A stretch of DNA of 64,000 bases from CAWAMR01 sp963783095 (GTDB lineage: Bacteria > Planctomycetota > Planctomycetia > Gemmatales > Gemmataceae): contig CAWAMR010000008.1 of assembly GCA_963783095.1 (NCBI GenBank), positions 248,001-312,000 on the forward strand, in the 5' to 3' direction. The notes under the pieces are model-generated. The model was given only the letters and a program-made list of their open reading frames with translations. It was not told the origin of the DNA and ran no database searches. How positions within the stretch are numbered: the first letter of the stretch is position 1; each line of letters opens with the position of its first letter. The position numbers and the translations under genes are program-made. Below are positions 37,701 through 45,951 of this stretch, one piece after another.

Positions 37701-39194
37701 TCACCCGAAAATATCGGTCAGCACCGACCCGCCGGGCACCAGTGCTTGCGGCCGATTGGTCTTGTCCCGCAACACCGTTTCCAAATCGTAACCCAGCAGA
37801 TGATACACCGTCGCCAGCAAATCTTTCGGCGATACGGGCCGATCGGCGACCGTGCCGCCAATCTTGTCTGTCTTGCCGATAACCCGGCCCCGTGCCACGC
37901 CACCGCCGGCAAAAATCGTCGTATACGCCTGCGACCAGTGATCCCGCCCACCACCTTTGCCGGAGCTTAACTGGGGCGTTCGGCCGTGCTCGCTCAAGAC
38001 CACCACCAGCGTATCGTCCAACATGCCGCGCTGATCGAGATCGGCGATCAATCCTGCGAATCCTTTATCGAAGCCGGGCATCAGTTCGTTCTTCATGCGC
38101 GGATAGTGTTCCCAGTGTGTATCCCATCCCGACCCGGCAAGTCCGAACTCATCCCAGAAGACCGTCACAAACCGGGAACCTGCCTCGACCAGTCGGCGCG
38201 CTGCCAAAGCTCCCTGTCCAAACACCGTCATGCCGTAACTTTCACGGAGTTTCATCGGCTCGCGGGAAATGTCGAGTGCTTCACGGATTTGATTGCGACC
38301 AATCATCGAGTAAGCCATCTCCCGGTGCTGATCGGTACCGTCGGTCGGGATGCGATCGCGGATCCTTGCGCGCTGCTCGAACTGATTCAGAAGCGATTTC
38401 CTTCGATCGAATCGATCGAACGGTTATCTCGGCCGGCAGCGTCGAAGCATCGCCGAGCGTAAACCGGGAATCGGAGCGGATACCGACGTAAGGCTCCTTG
38501 AATACCTTGGTCGTGGTGGTCAACGTCTTGGTGATTTCCGCCGTTGCCTCGCCCTGGAAGTCGGTGAAATGCGGGTGGTAGCGCTGCCCGAGAAATGCAG
38601 CATAGGGGCCTGCCCGCTGAACTTCCCCGGTTCGCCGGCTACTGAACGGCCAGGGTAATGCGATGTTGTCGGGAATCGGTTTACGGGCTTGTTTTTGTTT
38701 TTCCAGATAGCTGATCACCGAGCCGATAAACGGATAATGCCGGCCGTCGCGAGGACTCAGTTCCATCGCCACATCGATTTCGGGAACACCGGTCGTGGCG
38801 TAGGCAACGCCGTGGATCGGATATTTGTGCGTCACCGATCGGATCACGGTTACTTTATCCATGACCCGTGCAGCATTCGGCATCAATTCGCAAACGTCGC
38901 AGCCCGGCAACGAGGAGCGAATCGGCTTCAACTCGCCTCGGATTTCGAGGGGAGCATTCGGCTTCATGTCGGCGAGTTCGAGTTGGCTGGGCGACCCATA
39001 GAGATAGAGGAGAATGCAAGCCTTGGCTTTGCCGAAATGTTTTTCCTGTGCTGCTCGGAGTCCGTGGCCTGCGCTGCGACGCGCAGATAATCGCTCAAGC
39101 CGAGGCCGAACAGACTCAAACCGCCGGCCCAAAGTGCATCGCGACGAGTGATGCCGTTGCAAAACCGTTTGGACGATCCCAGGACACGCAGCAT
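37701..39194 (-). CDS. DUF1501 protein, Tat-exported (two frameshifts)
   Basis: N-terminus MLRVLGSSKRFCNGITRRDA with a twin-arginine motif and hydrophobic stretch LWAGGLSLFGLGLSDYL, then the sulfatase-like DUF1501 fold: CILLYLYGSPSQLELADMKP, MDKVTVIRSVTHKYPIHGVA, RFVTVFWDEFGLAGSGWDTH, LVVVLSEHGRTPQ and a C-terminal GGSVLTDIFG. The frame changes near 39030 and near 38390; corrected length is about 497 residues. DUF1501 proteins are abundant in planctomycetes and often sit beside DUF1553 cytochrome-like genes; none is adjacent here. Likely periplasmic. Confidence 0.85.
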
Positions 39195-39400
39195 GGTCGC
39201 ACTCTTCGAGACGAGAACAGAGAAGCGAGACTAGATTTATCATCGGAAAGTAACCCGCCGGTTGCAAGAGAAATGCACCGCGAATATACTGTCATCTCGA
39301 AATAGACCCTTGGTTAATGCGGAAAGAATCCGTACACCGGATCAACAGGCTGACCCATTCCGATACTCACTTACTTCTTTTCAGTTCAGAGGAGTCTCTC

Positions 39401-39781
39401 ATGGCTGACTGGCGCAAACTGGCGAAGGCTCTCGCCCTGGCGGATGGCAAAATCGACACCAAGGAAACCGAGATCATCAAGAAGGAATTGATGGCCGATG
39501 GCAAACTCGACCGCAGCGAAGTCGAATGGCTGATCGACGTTCGCAAGAACGCTTCGGGGACTGTACACGTCTTCGACCAGTTCATCTTCGATTCGCTCAA
39601 GCCGATCATCCTGGCGGATGGCGACATCGATGCCAAGGAGGCGAACTTCCTTCGCAAGTTCCTCTATGCGGACGGGAAGATCGATGCGGGGGAGAAGGAG
39701 TTCCTCAAAGCCTTGAAAGCGGGAGCAAAGAAAACCTGCCCGGAGTTCGACGAATTGTACAAGCAGGCGGTGGGGGCGTAA
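39401..39781 (+). CDS. TerB-like protein with Asp-Gly-Lys repeats
   Basis: 126 residues from ATG 39401, preceded by AGAGGAG. Four similar units end in ADGKID or similar (ALADGKIDTKETEI, LMADGKLDRSEVEW, ILADGDIDAKEANF, LYADGKIDAGEKEF), as in TerB-like or tellurite-resistance helical domains, which bind metal through acidic residues. No signal peptide. It is divergent from the DUF1501 gene; the 206 bp between them show no other gene. Confidence 0.72.
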   Translation: MADWRKLAKALALADGKIDTKETEIIKKELMADGKLDRSEVEWLIDVRKNASGTVHVFDQFIFDSLKPIILADGDIDAKEANFLRKFLYADGKIDAGEKEFLKALKAGAKKTCPEFDELYKQAVGA

Positions 39782-39782
39782 C

Positions 39783-39893
39783 GGTGACAAGGTGACAAGG
39801 TGACAAGGTGGCAAAAACGCTGATAAATGATTGTCGTCAACAGGATCAATACTTTTACAAGTCCTCGAATGTTGTCACCGTGTCACCTTGTCA
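39783..39893. repeat. Octamer array with inverted copy (GGTGACAA)
   Basis: Four GGTGACAA-type units at 39783-39814 (the fourth GGTGGCAA) are followed at 39872-39893 by inverse units TTGTCACC, GTGTCACC, TTGTCA. The blocks can pair across a loop of about 57 bases. It lies between the convergent TerB-like and SolA-like genes, in the same position type as the heptamer arrays. Confidence 0.82.
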
Positions 39894-39907
39894 TATTCCG
39901 AACATTG

Positions 39908-41044
39908 TCACTGAAGAAAGTGCCCAATCCGAAACATCTCTATATCCCAATCCGTCCGGCCTTTCTCCGATAAATCGGCCAGAATCTCGCCGACCACCGA
40001 TGCGAATTTGAAACCGTGTCCGGAAAAGCCCGTTGCCAGAGCAACCTGTGGATATTCCGGGTGAATATCGATGATGAAGTGCCGGTCGGGCGATAGCGTA
40101 TAGATGCACGTTTGCGCTTTGTTTAGCGGGCCGTTCACGATCGGCAGATGGGCATCGAGAAATCGCCGCACTGCTTCTTCATCGTCCGAAGTCACCTCGC
40201 GCGATACTTCCGAGGGGGAGTTGAATTCCGGTGCCCCGTAGTGACGGGCGACCTTGTGGCCGTTCGGATCGATCATCGGCAACCCATAGAAATGACCTTC
40301 AGGCACTTCCGCAATATAGATCGGAAGGCGATTTCGCTGCATTAACGAATCATTTGAGGTTCCGAACCACAGCAGAGTTTGCCGCATAATCCGAAGCGGA
40401 CTGCCGAGTTGCGCCAGCAACTCACCTGCCCACGGCCCAGCGCTCAACACCAGCTTCGCGGCATGATAAGTATCCTTGTTTGTCGTTACGCTCACGCCGC
40501 TACCGGTTGCTTGCCACGATTGAACGGGCTCCTCGGCATGGATGGTTGCGCCCAGCTTAATCGCTTCATCGATGTGAGTTCGAACACATTCCTCAACGTA
40601 CAGAAAACCGGCCTCATGCTCCAATACCCCAACATACTCCGGGCCAAAACAAAACATCGGGAATCGCTGCCGCATTTGATCGGCGTTGAGGGAATCTGTT
40701 GCCAGACGGTGTTCGCACGCGGCCTGCTGCACACCGCGAATGACGTCGCTTTCCGGAGTTCCAATACTCAGACAACTTGCGGAAGTGAGCAAGTGTCGGC
40801 CCGAACGCTGTTCGAGATGATACCAGCGCTCGAAAGCTCTGCGCACGAGTGGAACGTAACTGGGATGTTCGAAGTATGCCGTGCGGATAATCCTCGACTG
40901 ACCGTGCGAGCTGCCGCGATCGTGGACGAGTGGAAACTGCTCCAGTCCCAGGACACGATGCCCCCGACGTGCAAGCTCGAAGGCGGCGGCCGATCCCATG
41001 CCGCCGACGCCGATAATGATGACATCATAAGTCGAGTTTGCCAT
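39908..41044 (-). CDS. solA: Sarcosine oxidase / N-methyltryptophan oxidase-like FAD enzyme
   Basis: 378 residues from ATG 41044 (MANSTYD); upstream codons are repeat-derived. FAD-binding Rossmann motif VIIIGVGGMGSAAAFELAR, then EQFPLVHDRGSSHGQSRIIR, LVLSAGPWAGELL, the covalent-FAD Cys region AQTCIYTLSPDRHFIID, and ATGFSGHGFKFASVVGEI. This is the monomeric sarcosine oxidase family, which oxidatively demethylates N-methyl amino acids, releasing formaldehyde and hydrogen peroxide. Substrate is not fixed by sequence alone. It transcribes away from the uracil-DNA glycosylase gene. Confidence 0.87.
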   Translation of the reverse strand: MANSTYDVIIIGVGGMGSAAAFELARRGHRVLGLEQFPLVHDRGSSHGQSRIIRTAYFEHPSYVPLVRRAFERWYHLEQRSGRHLLTSASCLSIGTPESDVIRGVQQAACEHRLATDSLNADQMRQRFPMFCFGPEYVGVLEHEAGFLYVEECVRTHIDEAIKLGATIHAEEPVQSWQATGSGVSVTTNKDTYHAAKLVLSAGPWAGELLAQLGSPLRIMRQTLLWFGTSNDSLMQRNRLPIYIAEVPEGHFYGLPMIDPNGHKVARHYGAPEFNSPSEVSREVTSDDEEAVRRFLDAHLPIVNGPLNKAQTCIYTLSPDRHFIIDIHPEYPQVALATGFSGHGFKFASVVGEILADLSEKGRTDWDIEMFRIGHFLQ

Positions 41045-41052
41045 ACCGTCAG

Positions 41053-41370
41053 TTCCAAGTTCCAAGTTCCAAGTTTCAACTCTCAAGTTCCCGTTTACGC
41101 AATACTGATTTTGTATGCTGTACTCAAAGGACATCCTGAACTATTGACGGTGCGGTCTCTGTGGTGCGCCTGAGCGTCGAGAAAATGGCGATCCGTTCTC
41201 GAAACTGGTTGTTAGGTGCCCCAAAGGGGTTAAACAAATCAGCCCAGGGCAACGCCCTGGGCTGGGCGGGCAATCCAACAAGAAGCCCTGAAAGGGAGGC
41301 ACAAAAATCCGCTGCATTGCGTACACCAAAGGGATCGGACTCAGTTTTGATTCCAACTTGGAACTTGGAA
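41053..41370. repeat. Distant inverted heptamer blocks (TTCCAAG)
   Basis: 41053-41087 holds about five TTCCAAG-type heptamers (three perfect), and 41356-41369 holds two inverse ones. The unit is the same as at 24824-24923. The blocks flank the palindrome at 41241-41263. The 346 bp between the oxidase and glycosylase genes consist largely of this repeat material and carry no gene. Confidence 0.72.
41241..41263. repeat. REP-like palindrome
   Basis: A perfect 10-bp stem (AGCCCAGGGC / GCCCTGGGCT) with loop AAC. A 13-base piece, ATCAGCCCAGGGC, also occurs at 21267-21279. Sequence after it (GCCCTGAAAGGG) is another small palindrome. Looks like a dispersed intergenic repeat. Confidence 0.7.
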
Positions 41371-41390
41371 CCATTGGAAGGGAGAAACCA

Positions 41391-42152
41391 ATGCCGGAAT
41401 CGAATGTTCTCACCGTTGCCGACATCGCTTGTCAAATTAGACGACGCCTCGAAGGTCTGAAGACGGCGGGTGTCGATTGGTTGCCGCGCGTTGATCCGCC
41501 TCAATTGATCGTCGCGGAACAACCTCTCGAAGCAGCCCCGACGATTCAGAACGATGCCGGTGATCGCCGTCGTGAATTAACGGTTTTGGCGGAAAGTGTC
41601 AGCACCTGCGAACGATGTCCGGAGTTGGTGTCGACGCGACGGCAGACGGTATTCGGTGTTGGGCCGATCGACGCGGAATTGTGCTTTGTGGGCGAAGCAC
41701 CCGGCGCGGATGAAGATCGGATCGGCGAGCCTTTTGTCGGGGCTGCCGGGCAGTTGCTGAACCGAATTATCGAGGCCTGCGGCCTGCGCCGGCAGGACAT
41801 CTATATTTGCAACATCCTGCGCTGTCGGCCCCCCGGAAATCGTCCGCCGAAACCGGAAGAGTCTGCCAATTGCCGGGAGTATCTGCTGAAAACGATCGAG
41901 CTGGTGCAACCCAAGTTCCTGTGTGCGTGGGGAGCAACCGCAGCGCAAAACCTTCTCGGTACAACAACGAGCATCGGCAAATTGCGCGGGACGTTCCACC
42001 AGTACAACGGCATTCCCGTCATTTGCACTTACCACCCATCGTATCTTTTGAAGAACCCCGATAAGCCGGAGCTAAAGAAAGCCGTATGGGAAGATATGAA
42101 AATGCTGCTTACCCGAATGGGCAAACCCATTCCATCGGGTGGGAAGCGGTGA
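41391..42152 (+). CDS. Uracil-DNA glycosylase, family 4 (Fe-S type)
   Basis: 253 residues from ATG 41391, preceded by GAAGGGAGA. Conserved motifs: Fe-S cysteines in TCERCPELV, CNILRCRPPGN and SANCREYL, active-site region CFVGEAPGADEDRIGEPFVG, and motif TYHPSYLLKNP. Removes uracil from DNA in base-excision repair. The N-terminal 60 residues before the first Cys are longer than the minimal family domain and not recognised. Downstream is a strong hairpin (42213-42265). Confidence 0.92.
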   Translation: MPESNVLTVADIACQIRRRLEGLKTAGVDWLPRVDPPQLIVAEQPLEAAPTIQNDAGDRRRELTVLAESVSTCERCPELVSTRRQTVFGVGPIDAELCFVGEAPGADEDRIGEPFVGAAGQLLNRIIEACGLRRQDIYICNILRCRPPGNRPPKPEESANCREYLLKTIELVQPKFLCAWGATAAQNLLGTTTSIGKLRGTFHQYNGIPVICTYHPSYLLKNPDKPELKKAVWEDMKMLLTRMGKPIPSGGKR

Positions 42153-42173
42153 CACCCCATCAGGCGAGCGACA

Positions 42174-42265
42174 GCAACCGCTTACTTCGTGCGCGGCTCT
42201 TTAAGTACGCAACCGCTTACTTCGTGCGCGGCTCTTTAAGTAAGAGCCGCGCACGAAGTAAGCGG
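42174..42265. repeat. Two direct 34-bp copies plus an inverted copy forming a 24-bp hairpin
   Basis: Direct copies at 42174-42207 and 42209-42242 are identical. The second is followed by an inverted copy so that 42213-42236 and 42242-42265 pair perfectly over 24 bp around a 5-base loop. No U-run follows. It lies between the convergent glycosylase and lipoprotein genes. Confidence 0.9.
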
Positions 42266-42286
42266 AACGTCCTCGTCCCGGTCGCC

Positions 42287-42772
42287 TTATTGCTCGGGCA
42301 CAGGAGCAGCCGATTCCATCGCCTGTTGCTCGCAGGTTAGACGGGTCATGATTTGCTCTCGTTCACCGGCAGAATAATGCTCCAACTGGACTCGAACAAA
42401 TGCGAACACCTGGAGAACTGTTGACGCCTCGACCGTGGGGGCCGGGAAGTTGAATCGAACCATTTCGGCAAGGTCCTCACTGGACTGATTCATGACCATG
42501 AACTCTTCAGCAGCTTCCGCCAGAGTAATGCGGTCGGCGATAATGTCTTGCGTGATCTCTGCTCTGAGAATAAGACGGTTTACTGCTTCGTGGCTCTCGG
42601 TAGCAAGCTGTTCGGCGCGAGCTTTTTCTGCCAGCAGTTCTGCTTGATACTTATCCGCATTCCAAAAATCGAACCCCATTACCTGGAAGCCGTCGGGACA
42701 GGCGCAACCCAGGATGCCAACGATCGTCATTAAGCCCAAGAATGTCTGCCAGGCCCGGCCGCGAATGCTCAT
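42287..42772 (-). CDS. Putative lipoprotein
   Basis: 161 residues with an N-terminal hydrophobic segment and lipobox GILGCAC (Cys near residue 23), followed by a helical, Glu/Ala-rich domain (QAELLAEKARAEQLATES) and a C-terminal Pro/Glu tail. Family not recognised; likely anchored to a membrane facing the periplasm. Start ATG 42772. Confidence 0.7.
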   Translation of the reverse strand: MSIRGRAWQTFLGLMTIVGILGCACPDGFQVMGFDFWNADKYQAELLAEKARAEQLATESHEAVNRLILRAEITQDIIADRITLAEAAEEFMVMNQSSEDLAEMVRFNFPAPTVEASTVLQVFAFVRVQLEHYSAGEREQIMTRLTCEQQAMESAAPVPEQ

Positions 42773-43120
42773 CGTTTATTCTCCAAGACCGACCGGATTG
42801 GGAAAGCGCGAACGAAACGGCACTCAACGGAGAGAACGTTGAGGCATTTCTGGACACAGTACAAGCAATCCGATCGATCAAATTCGTGGAAATAGAGGAC
42901 GCGGCTTCGATCTTCGAGGATCAAAACCGCCTTAAAGGCTGGTAAGTGAAAGTCGGGTGCATAGCGTGAGGCATCCTCGATAAATCGGATTCACACGCCG
43001 GTACTCGAATCCCTCTTCCAGATTGGGGTGGGTAGAGCAGGACTCACATCGACATCCTACCTAAAATCACTCTCGCAAACTCATTTACTTCAATTCGCGT
43101 GCCAATCAGAATTGTTTATT

Positions 43121-43150
43121 TTGGTTATGTGCCATAACCTTTTATGGTAT
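43121..43150 (+). promoter_or_regulatory. AT-rich promoter/operator candidate
   Basis: TTGGTT at 43121-43126 and TATGGT at 43143-43148 (16-bp spacer) could be sigma-70-like elements; the palindrome GGTTATGTGCCATAACC overlaps them and could be an operator. An AGGAG follows at about 43177, ahead of the small frame at 43197. Confidence 0.3.
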
Positions 43151-43196
43151 AAGTTGTTATGTGTAAGTATCTTTTCAGGAGTCACACAGAATTCTC

Positions 43197-43295
43197 ATGA
43201 AGACTGCCCAATTCTTAGGCATTTCTGTCCTCGCTTCTTCAGCAGTGACTTATGCTAGTGTCGAAAATCTTTCGGCGCAAAGAAATTCTCGATAA
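43197..43295 (+). CDS. Possible 32-residue secreted peptide
   Basis: A short frame from ATG 43197 encodes MKTAQFLGISVLASSAVTYA and a polar tail ending NSR. The front looks like a signal peptide with a cleavage site after TYA. An AGGAG lies about 17 bases upstream, further than ideal. It may be a genuine small exported peptide or the front of a truncated gene. Confidence 0.3.
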   Translation: MKTAQFLGISVLASSAVTYASVENLSAQRNSR

Positions 43296-43547
43296 GGCAC
43301 GAAACCAGGAAAGATTCTACACGATCAATTGTGCCAGCAGGATGGTTGCTTTTTTCCTGCGTTCCTGCGTTTCTCATAGTTAATTCTTGGCCAGGTCATT
43401 GGTTGCGGCTCTGCTGCGCTGCGAAGAACCAAAAGAAGAGATTTGGCGATGAACTTGCAACGTGACATGTGTAAGGTTTCCGCCGCAATCGGCGAATATT
43501 CCTTTGAAGGATCCGAATCCAAAACGATTTCCAAATAGGAGACAATC

Positions 43548-43943
43548 ATGAAATGGGCCATCATTGTAGTCCGGACACTGTTGGGGCTGATTTTCCTGGC
43601 ATTCGGAGTGCATTTCTTTGTGAATTTCATTCCCCTCGAGCAGCCGAAATTGACCGATTCGGCCGCGAGCTTTATGCAGGCCCTCTACCCAAGCGGATAT
43701 CTTCGTGCGGTCAAGGTATTTGAGATCGCCGGCGGACTACTGCTGGTATCGGGCTTTCTCGTCCCGCTCGGATTGACCCTGCTCACACCCGTGATCGTGA
43801 ATATCCTGTTCTTTGAACTATTTCTGATGCAGGCTCCAGGCATCGGGGTAGCGATGATGGCCATGGCCTTGTTCCTCATCTACGGGTACTGGCCCTACTT
43901 CAAGGCCGTCTTCACGCTGAAACCTGTGCCGATGGGATCGTAA
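43548..43943 (+). CDS. DoxX-like membrane protein
   Basis: 131 residues, four membrane helices (IIVVRTLLGLIFLAFGVHFF, VFEIAGGLLLVSGFLVPLG, LLTPVIVNILFFELFLM, MMAMALFLIYGYWPYF). DoxX-family layout with the early Gly/Phe-rich helix and EIAGG motif. Start ATG 43548 follows AGGAGACA. DoxX-type proteins are linked with redox and thiosulfate or sulfhydryl stress. The next gene, an FMN reductase, starts 12 bp downstream and is likely co-transcribed. Confidence 0.83.
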   Translation: MKWAIIVVRTLLGLIFLAFGVHFFVNFIPLEQPKLTDSAASFMQALYPSGYLRAVKVFEIAGGLLLVSGFLVPLGLTLLTPVIVNILFFELFLMQAPGIGVAMMAMALFLIYGYWPYFKAVFTLKPVPMGS

Positions 43944-43955
43944 CCGAGGAGATTT

Positions 43956-44537
43956 ATGCCCCCCAAGATTCTGGCGTTCGCAGGGAGTTTGCGAACCCAC
44001 TCGTTCAACAAGAAACTGATCGCCGTTGCAGCCAAGGCCGTTCGAGAAGCTGGCGCGGAGGTCACGGTGGCCGATTTGCGTGACTATGCCATGCCCATTT
44101 TCGACGAGGATCTGGAAGCATCTGCGGGCATGCCGGAAGCCGCCCAGCGATTCAAAAGGCTCATGCTCAGTCATCACGCCTTTCTGATCGCATCGCCGGA
44201 ATACAACAGCTCGATCACCGCCGTACTCAAGAATACCATCGACTGGTGTTCTCGAAAGGGTTCCGACGATCTGGCGAAATGGCCGTTTGCCGGGAAAGTC
44301 GCAGCACTTGTAAGCGCATCCCCCGGAGCCCTTGGCGGCTTGCGCGGGCTGGTTCATCTTCGCTCGATTCTCGGTAACATCGATGTTTTGGTACTGCCGG
44401 CCCAGATCGCCGTCGTGAAAGCACATGAGGCTTTCGACGACGCCGGCCAGTTGAAAGATACGGCGATCCGCGATCGGCTCACGGCGCTGGTGAAAGAACT
44501 TGTTACGGTCACTCGAAAAATCAATTCCTTCGAGTAA
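43956..44537 (+). CDS. NADPH-dependent FMN reductase / quinone reductase
   Basis: 193 residues with the flavodoxin-like fold: KILAFAGSLRTHSFNKKL (phosphate-binding loop) and SPEYNSSITAVLKNTIDW (flavin-contact motif), SASPGALGGLRGL. Start ATG 43956 after GAGGAG. This family reduces FMN, quinones or chromate with NAD(P)H. Pairing with DoxX suggests a redox-stress role, an inference. Confidence 0.9.
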   Translation: MPPKILAFAGSLRTHSFNKKLIAVAAKAVREAGAEVTVADLRDYAMPIFDEDLEASAGMPEAAQRFKRLMLSHHAFLIASPEYNSSITAVLKNTIDWCSRKGSDDLAKWPFAGKVAALVSASPGALGGLRGLVHLRSILGNIDVLVLPAQIAVVKAHEAFDDAGQLKDTAIRDRLTALVKELVTVTRKINSFE

Positions 44538-44551
44538 ATCACAAAGGTTTT

Positions 44552-45574
44552 ATGAATCCGGCATTCTTATCAGCACATCCAGCGGGGTTTCCGACGGTTC
44601 GGCCTCGGCGTTTGCGGTTTCTTCCGCTCATACGCGACATGGTCCGCGAGACGACACTGGATGCGCGCGATTTCATCTTGCCACTGTTCGTTCGACCGGG
44701 CAACGGCATTCGGCAGGAAATCAGTTCCATGCCGGGGAATTATCAGCTCAGCGTCGATCGACTCATCGAAGAAGTCGGGGAATCGGCGCATCTGGGCGTC
44801 CGAGCGTTCATCCTCTTCGGTATTCCCACCTACAAAGATGCGACAGGCTCCAGCGCCATCCTGGATGATGGAATCGTTCAGCAGGCGCTGCGGGCGCTCC
44901 GCAAGACCTATGCGCAGGAAGTGGTACTGCTGACCGATGAATGTTTCTGCGAGTACACCGATCACGGGCACTGCGGAATCTTGTGCGAGACATCGGGCCG
45001 AATGGATGTGGATAACGATGCCACGCTGCCGCTCCTGGTCAAGCAGTGCATCAGTCACGCCCATGCCGGTGCCGACATGATCGCACCAAGCGGGATGATG
45101 GATGGAATGGTCGCGGCAATTCGGGCGGGCTTGGATTCGGCGGGATTCACCCATCTTCCGATCATGAGCTACTCGGCGAAGTATGCTTCCGGCTTTTACG
45201 GGCCATTCCGCGAAGCAGCAGAATCACCCCCGCAGTTCGGCGATCGCGGCGGCTACCAGATGGACCCCGCCAATGGCGATGAAGCCCTTCGAGAAACCGC
45301 GCTCGATATCGCCGAGGGCGCGGATATCGTCATGGTAAAGCCTGCGTTGTCGTATCTCGATATCATCCGCCGGGTGAAGGAGACCTTTGCAATGCCGGTG
45401 GCAGCGTACAACGTCAGTGGGGAATTTGCCATGGTCAAGGCCGCCGCCCGCAATGGCTGGATCGACGAACGGCGCGTGACGCTGGAAATCTTAACGAGTA
45501 TTAGACGCGCTGGGGCCGATTTGATTTTGACCTATCATGCGCGAGATGCTGCACGCTGGCTGAAGTCTGGGTAA
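44552..45574 (+). CDS. hemB: Porphobilinogen synthase (delta-aminolevulinic acid dehydratase)
   Basis: 340 residues. Condenses two 5-aminolevulinate molecules to porphobilinogen in haem synthesis. Metal-binding cysteines in DECFCEYTDHGHCGI, active-site Lys in MSYSAKYASGFYGPFR and MVKPALSYLD, and C-terminal NVSGEFAMVKAAARNGWID are intact. Full length and in one frame, which makes it one of the clean genes of the window. It follows the FMN reductase gene by 14 bp. Confidence 0.96.
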   Translation: MNPAFLSAHPAGFPTVRPRRLRFLPLIRDMVRETTLDARDFILPLFVRPGNGIRQEISSMPGNYQLSVDRLIEEVGESAHLGVRAFILFGIPTYKDATGSSAILDDGIVQQALRALRKTYAQEVVLLTDECFCEYTDHGHCGILCETSGRMDVDNDATLPLLVKQCISHAHAGADMIAPSGMMDGMVAAIRAGLDSAGFTHLPIMSYSAKYASGFYGPFREAAESPPQFGDRGGYQMDPANGDEALRETALDIAEGADIVMVKPALSYLDIIRRVKETFAMPVAAYNVSGEFAMVKAAARNGWIDERRVTLEILTSIRRAGADLILTYHARDAARWLKSG

Positions 45575-45584
45575 CAAGGTGACT

Positions 45585-45947
45585 ATGCAAAAAACTCTGC
45601 TATTCGTTTACGGCACATTGAAACGCGGCCTGAAAAGCCATCATTTTCTTTCGCGACAAGAGTTTGTTGCTGAAGCGACGACCATGCCGCTCTATCGCCT
45701 TTACGCGCTAGGCTGGCATCCGGGAATGGTGCTCGACCCCGATAACGGCCTGGAGATTCGAGGAGAACTTTGGCTGGTAGATGGCGAATGTCTGGCAAAA
45801 CTCGATGCGTTTGAAGGTGTTCCAGAAACCTTCATTCGCGCTGACGTGGCAGTGCGCGATACTTTTCAGACTGTGCAGGCTTATTTTTATAACCTGCCGA
45901 TATCCCCTGGAACCTTATCCGGGAGTGAATGGCCATTTCCCACGTGA
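45585..45947 (+). CDS. Gamma-glutamylcyclotransferase-like protein
   Basis: 120 residues from ATG 45585 (an in-frame GTG at 45579 is less likely; AAGGTG lies just before). GGCT fold: YGTLKRGLKSHHFL (substrate loop), GELWLVDGECLAKLDAFEG with the catalytic Glu region, and a Tyr-rich end. Members cleave gamma-glutamyl peptides to 5-oxoproline. It follows hemB by ten bases and converges with dapB. Confidence 0.87.
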   Translation: MQKTLLFVYGTLKRGLKSHHFLSRQEFVAEATTMPLYRLYALGWHPGMVLDPDNGLEIRGELWLVDGECLAKLDAFEGVPETFIRADVAVRDTFQTVQAYFYNLPISPGTLSGSEWPFPT

Positions 45948-45951
45948 ATTC

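Larger units (their letters stand above)
42773..43547. other. 775-bp stretch without a convincing long gene
   Basis: No frame here has recognisable homology. The middle (43085-43160) is distinctly AT-rich against its surroundings and contains the hairpin GGTTAT-GTGCC-ATAACC at 43123-43139. A possible short secreted peptide (43197-43295) is listed separately. The last 150 bp form the leader of the DoxX gene. Confidence 0.55.
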
